Positions 62,318-64,000 of a stretch of DNA of 64,000 nt are shown here, one piece after another (position 1 is the first letter of the stretch; each line of letters starts with the position of its first letter). A model generated the notes under the pieces. The model saw only the letters and a program-made list of their open reading frames with translations. It was not told the DNA's origin and ran no database searches. This DNA comes from Echinicola jeungdonensis (GTDB lineage: Bacteria > Bacteroidota > Bacteroidia > Cytophagales > Cyclobacteriaceae). Position numbers and translations under genes: made by a program. The stretch spans positions 124,001-188,000 of the forward strand of contig NZ_JAUFQT010000001.1 in NCBI RefSeq assembly GCF_030409905.1, given 5' to 3'.

Positions 62318-63097
62318 CTATTTATTCTTTCTCCCAATAAATAGTTTTTCCTTGAGGTTAAGTCCTAATTTGGTATATTTTGAGCTTAGATTAAATTCAT
62401 TGACTAAGAAACCAGCCTTCATTAATCTTTTAGTATAATCCAAGCCATAAATCCGAACATGGTCATACTGGCCAAATTCCCTTTCCCTATCTTTTGGATT
62501 TACCACCCCCTCATTTTCATAAGTCTCTTTAAGCTTGAAGGAAATTGGAACTTGCAAAATGGCCTTCCCTTTAGGCTTTAAAACTCGGAACAGCTCTTTC
62601 ATGGCCTTCATGTCATCGCGAATGTGTTCCAATACATGGTTACAAATAATCAGGTCAAAGTAATTATCAGGATAAGGTATTTCAGTAATGTCCATATTCT
62701 CTACATCGGCAGGATAGGAATATCTACCCACAAATAAATCTCCTTTTATATATTGTGTAAACTTTTGATCCTGAATATATTTTGAAAGGTGTTTTTCGGG
62801 TGAAACATGTAAAATAACAGGTAGTGAATTCTCTTTAAAAAATTGACTTTCATGCTCCAAATATGCATATATTAGTCTTTCCCTATCGATAGCGTTGCAT
62901 CGATAGCATCTACATCTCCTCAAACCAGAACCTATAATTTCCTTTTCCTCTATCACAGGAAGGTTAAAACCAAATGCACCTAATCTGGATGATTTGTATC
63001 CACAAAAAGGACATTCATATTTATCACCCTGGAACAAATACACTTTTGCTTTCCTGACTATTGACTTCAGTTTCTCCATGTGTCTAGAAAAATTCAA
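62318..63097 (-). CDS. SAM-dependent methyltransferase with N-terminal zinc-ribbon-like motif
   Basis: A 259-residue protein. CPFCGYKSSRLGAFG near residue 24 and CRCYRCNAIDRERLIYAYL at about residue 58 give a CxxC pair set, a probable zinc site that precedes the methyltransferase fold. The SAM part has VILHVSPEKHLSKYI, VENMDITEIPYPDNYFDLIICNHVLEHIRDD and RVLKPKGKAILQVPI. This class is frequent in surface-glycan loci. Lack of the usual glycine-rich motif I is shared by its relatives. The target is unknown. Confidence 0.88.
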   Translation of the reverse strand: MNFSRHMEKLKSIVRKAKVYLFQGDKYECPFCGYKSSRLGAFGFNLPVIEEKEIIGSGLRRCRCYRCNAIDRERLIYAYLEHESQFFKENSLPVILHVSPEKHLSKYIQDQKFTQYIKGDLFVGRYSYPADVENMDITEIPYPDNYFDLIICNHVLEHIRDDMKAMKELFRVLKPKGKAILQVPISFKLKETYENEGVVNPKDREREFGQYDHVRIYGLDYTKRLMKAGFLVNEFNLSSKYTKLGLNLKEKLFIGRKNK

Positions 63098-63104
63098 TTC
63101 TTGT

Positions 63105-64000
63105 TTAATCTTTACTTAAAGCTTGGTTATTGGTAGAATTTACTTCCATCATCCAAATGGCCAAATCCTCTGAAAATAGAGAGGCCGATTTATAATTTAA
63201 ATGTACCCCGTCAACAAAATCATAATTGGTATCACTTTTGTTAAAATCCTTAAAGGGAATACCTTTTGAATTACAAAGTTGTTTTATATTGCTCATAGCA
63301 TCTGGGCAAATGCTTTTTTCAATAGCATAAATATTTTTGTCAACGGGCAAAACAACCACATAAACATCCCCTTTTTCATTTAAAAAATCTAATAAAGAAG
63401 TAAAGCTTTTAATCCTATAGTCCGAGCTTTTGACCCTATTTGCCCTTACTTCATACTCTTTGATTTTTGATTTATAAAATCTATCATACCTTTCCTCTGC
63501 AATAGAAGGTGTAGCCTTTAACCAACCATCTTCTTTTAAGTGCATGGAGTTTTCCACAAAATACCTTAAAGGAATTTCATAATAGGGGTTGATGTAAAAT
63601 CGCAACAAATATTCGAGATTAACAACCGGACTAAAAGATGATAATTTTCCTAAAAACAGTTTATTGTCTGGCATCATGGACCTGTCATTAGGATCTTTTT
63701 TTGAAGAAGAAAGAGACCAGGGGTCTACTGTAACGATGAAAACACCATCTTTGCTGTCTTTATCAATTTTTTTATGAATGGCAGCATTATAACTTTCCCC
63801 AAAAGGTGAATGAATAGTAGTGAAAGAAAAATTATATAATTTCTTTTCACCATCTAATTCCAATTTTTCGTTAATCACCGTTGGGACAATGCCTTGAGCA
63901 GCTTTTGATGTTCCAATTACCATGGACTTCTTTTCCCCTCCAACTACCCTTTGATAAAAGGGATCAGCAGTTCCATTTTCCAATAAAAACAACCCAAATA
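63105..64000 (-). CDS. SGNH-like protein of the polysaccharide locus, N-terminus beyond the window
   Basis: At least 298 codons, open to the end of the window (reading ...FGLFLLENG before the first visible motif), so it is partial. MVIGTSKAAQGIVP holds a possible SGNH nucleophile Ser (GTS). FVDGVHLNYKSASLFSEDLA supplies an Asp-x-x-His pair, so a GDSL/SGNH hydrolase or acetyl-transfer fold, as in AlgJ/DltD-like proteins, is likely. The residues before 63992 are hydrophobic, as in the membrane anchor of such proteins. It may trim or O-acetylate the surface glycan. Weak similarity makes this tentative. Confidence 0.65.
   Translation of the reverse strand, partial: FGLFLLENGTADPFYQRVVGGEKKSMVIGTSKAAQGIVPTVINEKLELDGEKKLYNFSFTTIHSPFGESYNAAIHKKIDKDSKDGVFIVTVDPWSLSSSKKDPNDRSMMPDNKLFLGKLSSFSPVVNLEYLLRFYINPYYEIPLRYFVENSMHLKEDGWLKATPSIAEERYDRFYKSKIKEYEVRANRVKSSDYRIKSFTSLLDFLNEKGDVYVVVLPVDKNIYAIEKSICPDAMSNIKQLCNSKGIPFKDFNKSDTNYDFVDGVHLNYKSASLFSEDLAIWMMEVNSTNNQALSKD

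Overview
The window looks like chromosomal DNA of a Bacteroidota bacterium, most likely a Cytophagales/Cyclobacteriaceae-type organism. This rests on the protein families present (long NagB-LmbE fusion, DUF6600-like YXWV protein, two-lipoyl PDH E2, ROK/LacI/GH92 sugar genes), the AT-rich intergenic DNA, TAnnTTTG-type promoter motifs, weak Shine-Dalgarno signals, and palindromic repeat families typical of this phylum. No rRNA, tRNA or CRISPR array was seen.

Bases 1-19.6 kb are ordinary chromosomal genes: a truncated FAD-linked oxidase, two methyltransferases (one frameshifted), ssb, a carbonic anhydrase/SulP transporter operon, two aldo/keto reductases, a Tat-type Dabb protein, a TPR hybrid histidine kinase, hslV, the pyruvate dehydrogenase E2 gene, a YheT-type hydrolase, an SRAP/YedK protein with an apparent Asn/His swap in its active site, a KAS III enzyme, and a long MORN-repeat protein. 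Bases 19.8-26.1 kb form an amino-sugar/mannose set: NagB-LmbE fusion, cupin sugar-phosphate isomerase-like protein, ROK kinase, decayed GH92 mannosidase and a LacI regulator. A DUF6600-like secreted protein and a polysaccharide deacetylase follow.

Bases 26.4-37.4 kb are a repeat and transposon zone. A three-hairpin palindromic repeat (arms A, B, C) lies in inverted orientation on both sides of a REP-associated tyrosine transposase (RAYT). Two nearly identical ~700-bp arrays, each of six ~123-bp units, also flank the gene. The RAYT is broken in its last codons by an IS21-family element (31407-36682, 7-bp target duplication). That element is itself broken in istA by a second, intact IS21-family element (33434-36061, 5-bp target duplication). 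Removing both in order restores both reading frames exactly.

Bases 37.5-64 kb are a surface-polysaccharide locus, all on the minus strand: two polymerase-like membrane proteins, about twelve glycosyltransferases, an asparagine synthetase-like amidotransferase, three methyltransferases, a Wzm/Wzt-type ABC exporter and an SGNH-like protein cut by the window end. The part between 38.7 and 45.5 kb is peppered with a second palindromic family (arms CGTCACTGCGAGG ... CTCGCAATGACG). One copy carries a solitary GIY-YIG nuclease gene between its two arms, which suggests an autonomous form of an otherwise non-coding element. This GIY-YIG/repeat pair and the RAYT/repeat pair are the most interesting parts of the window.
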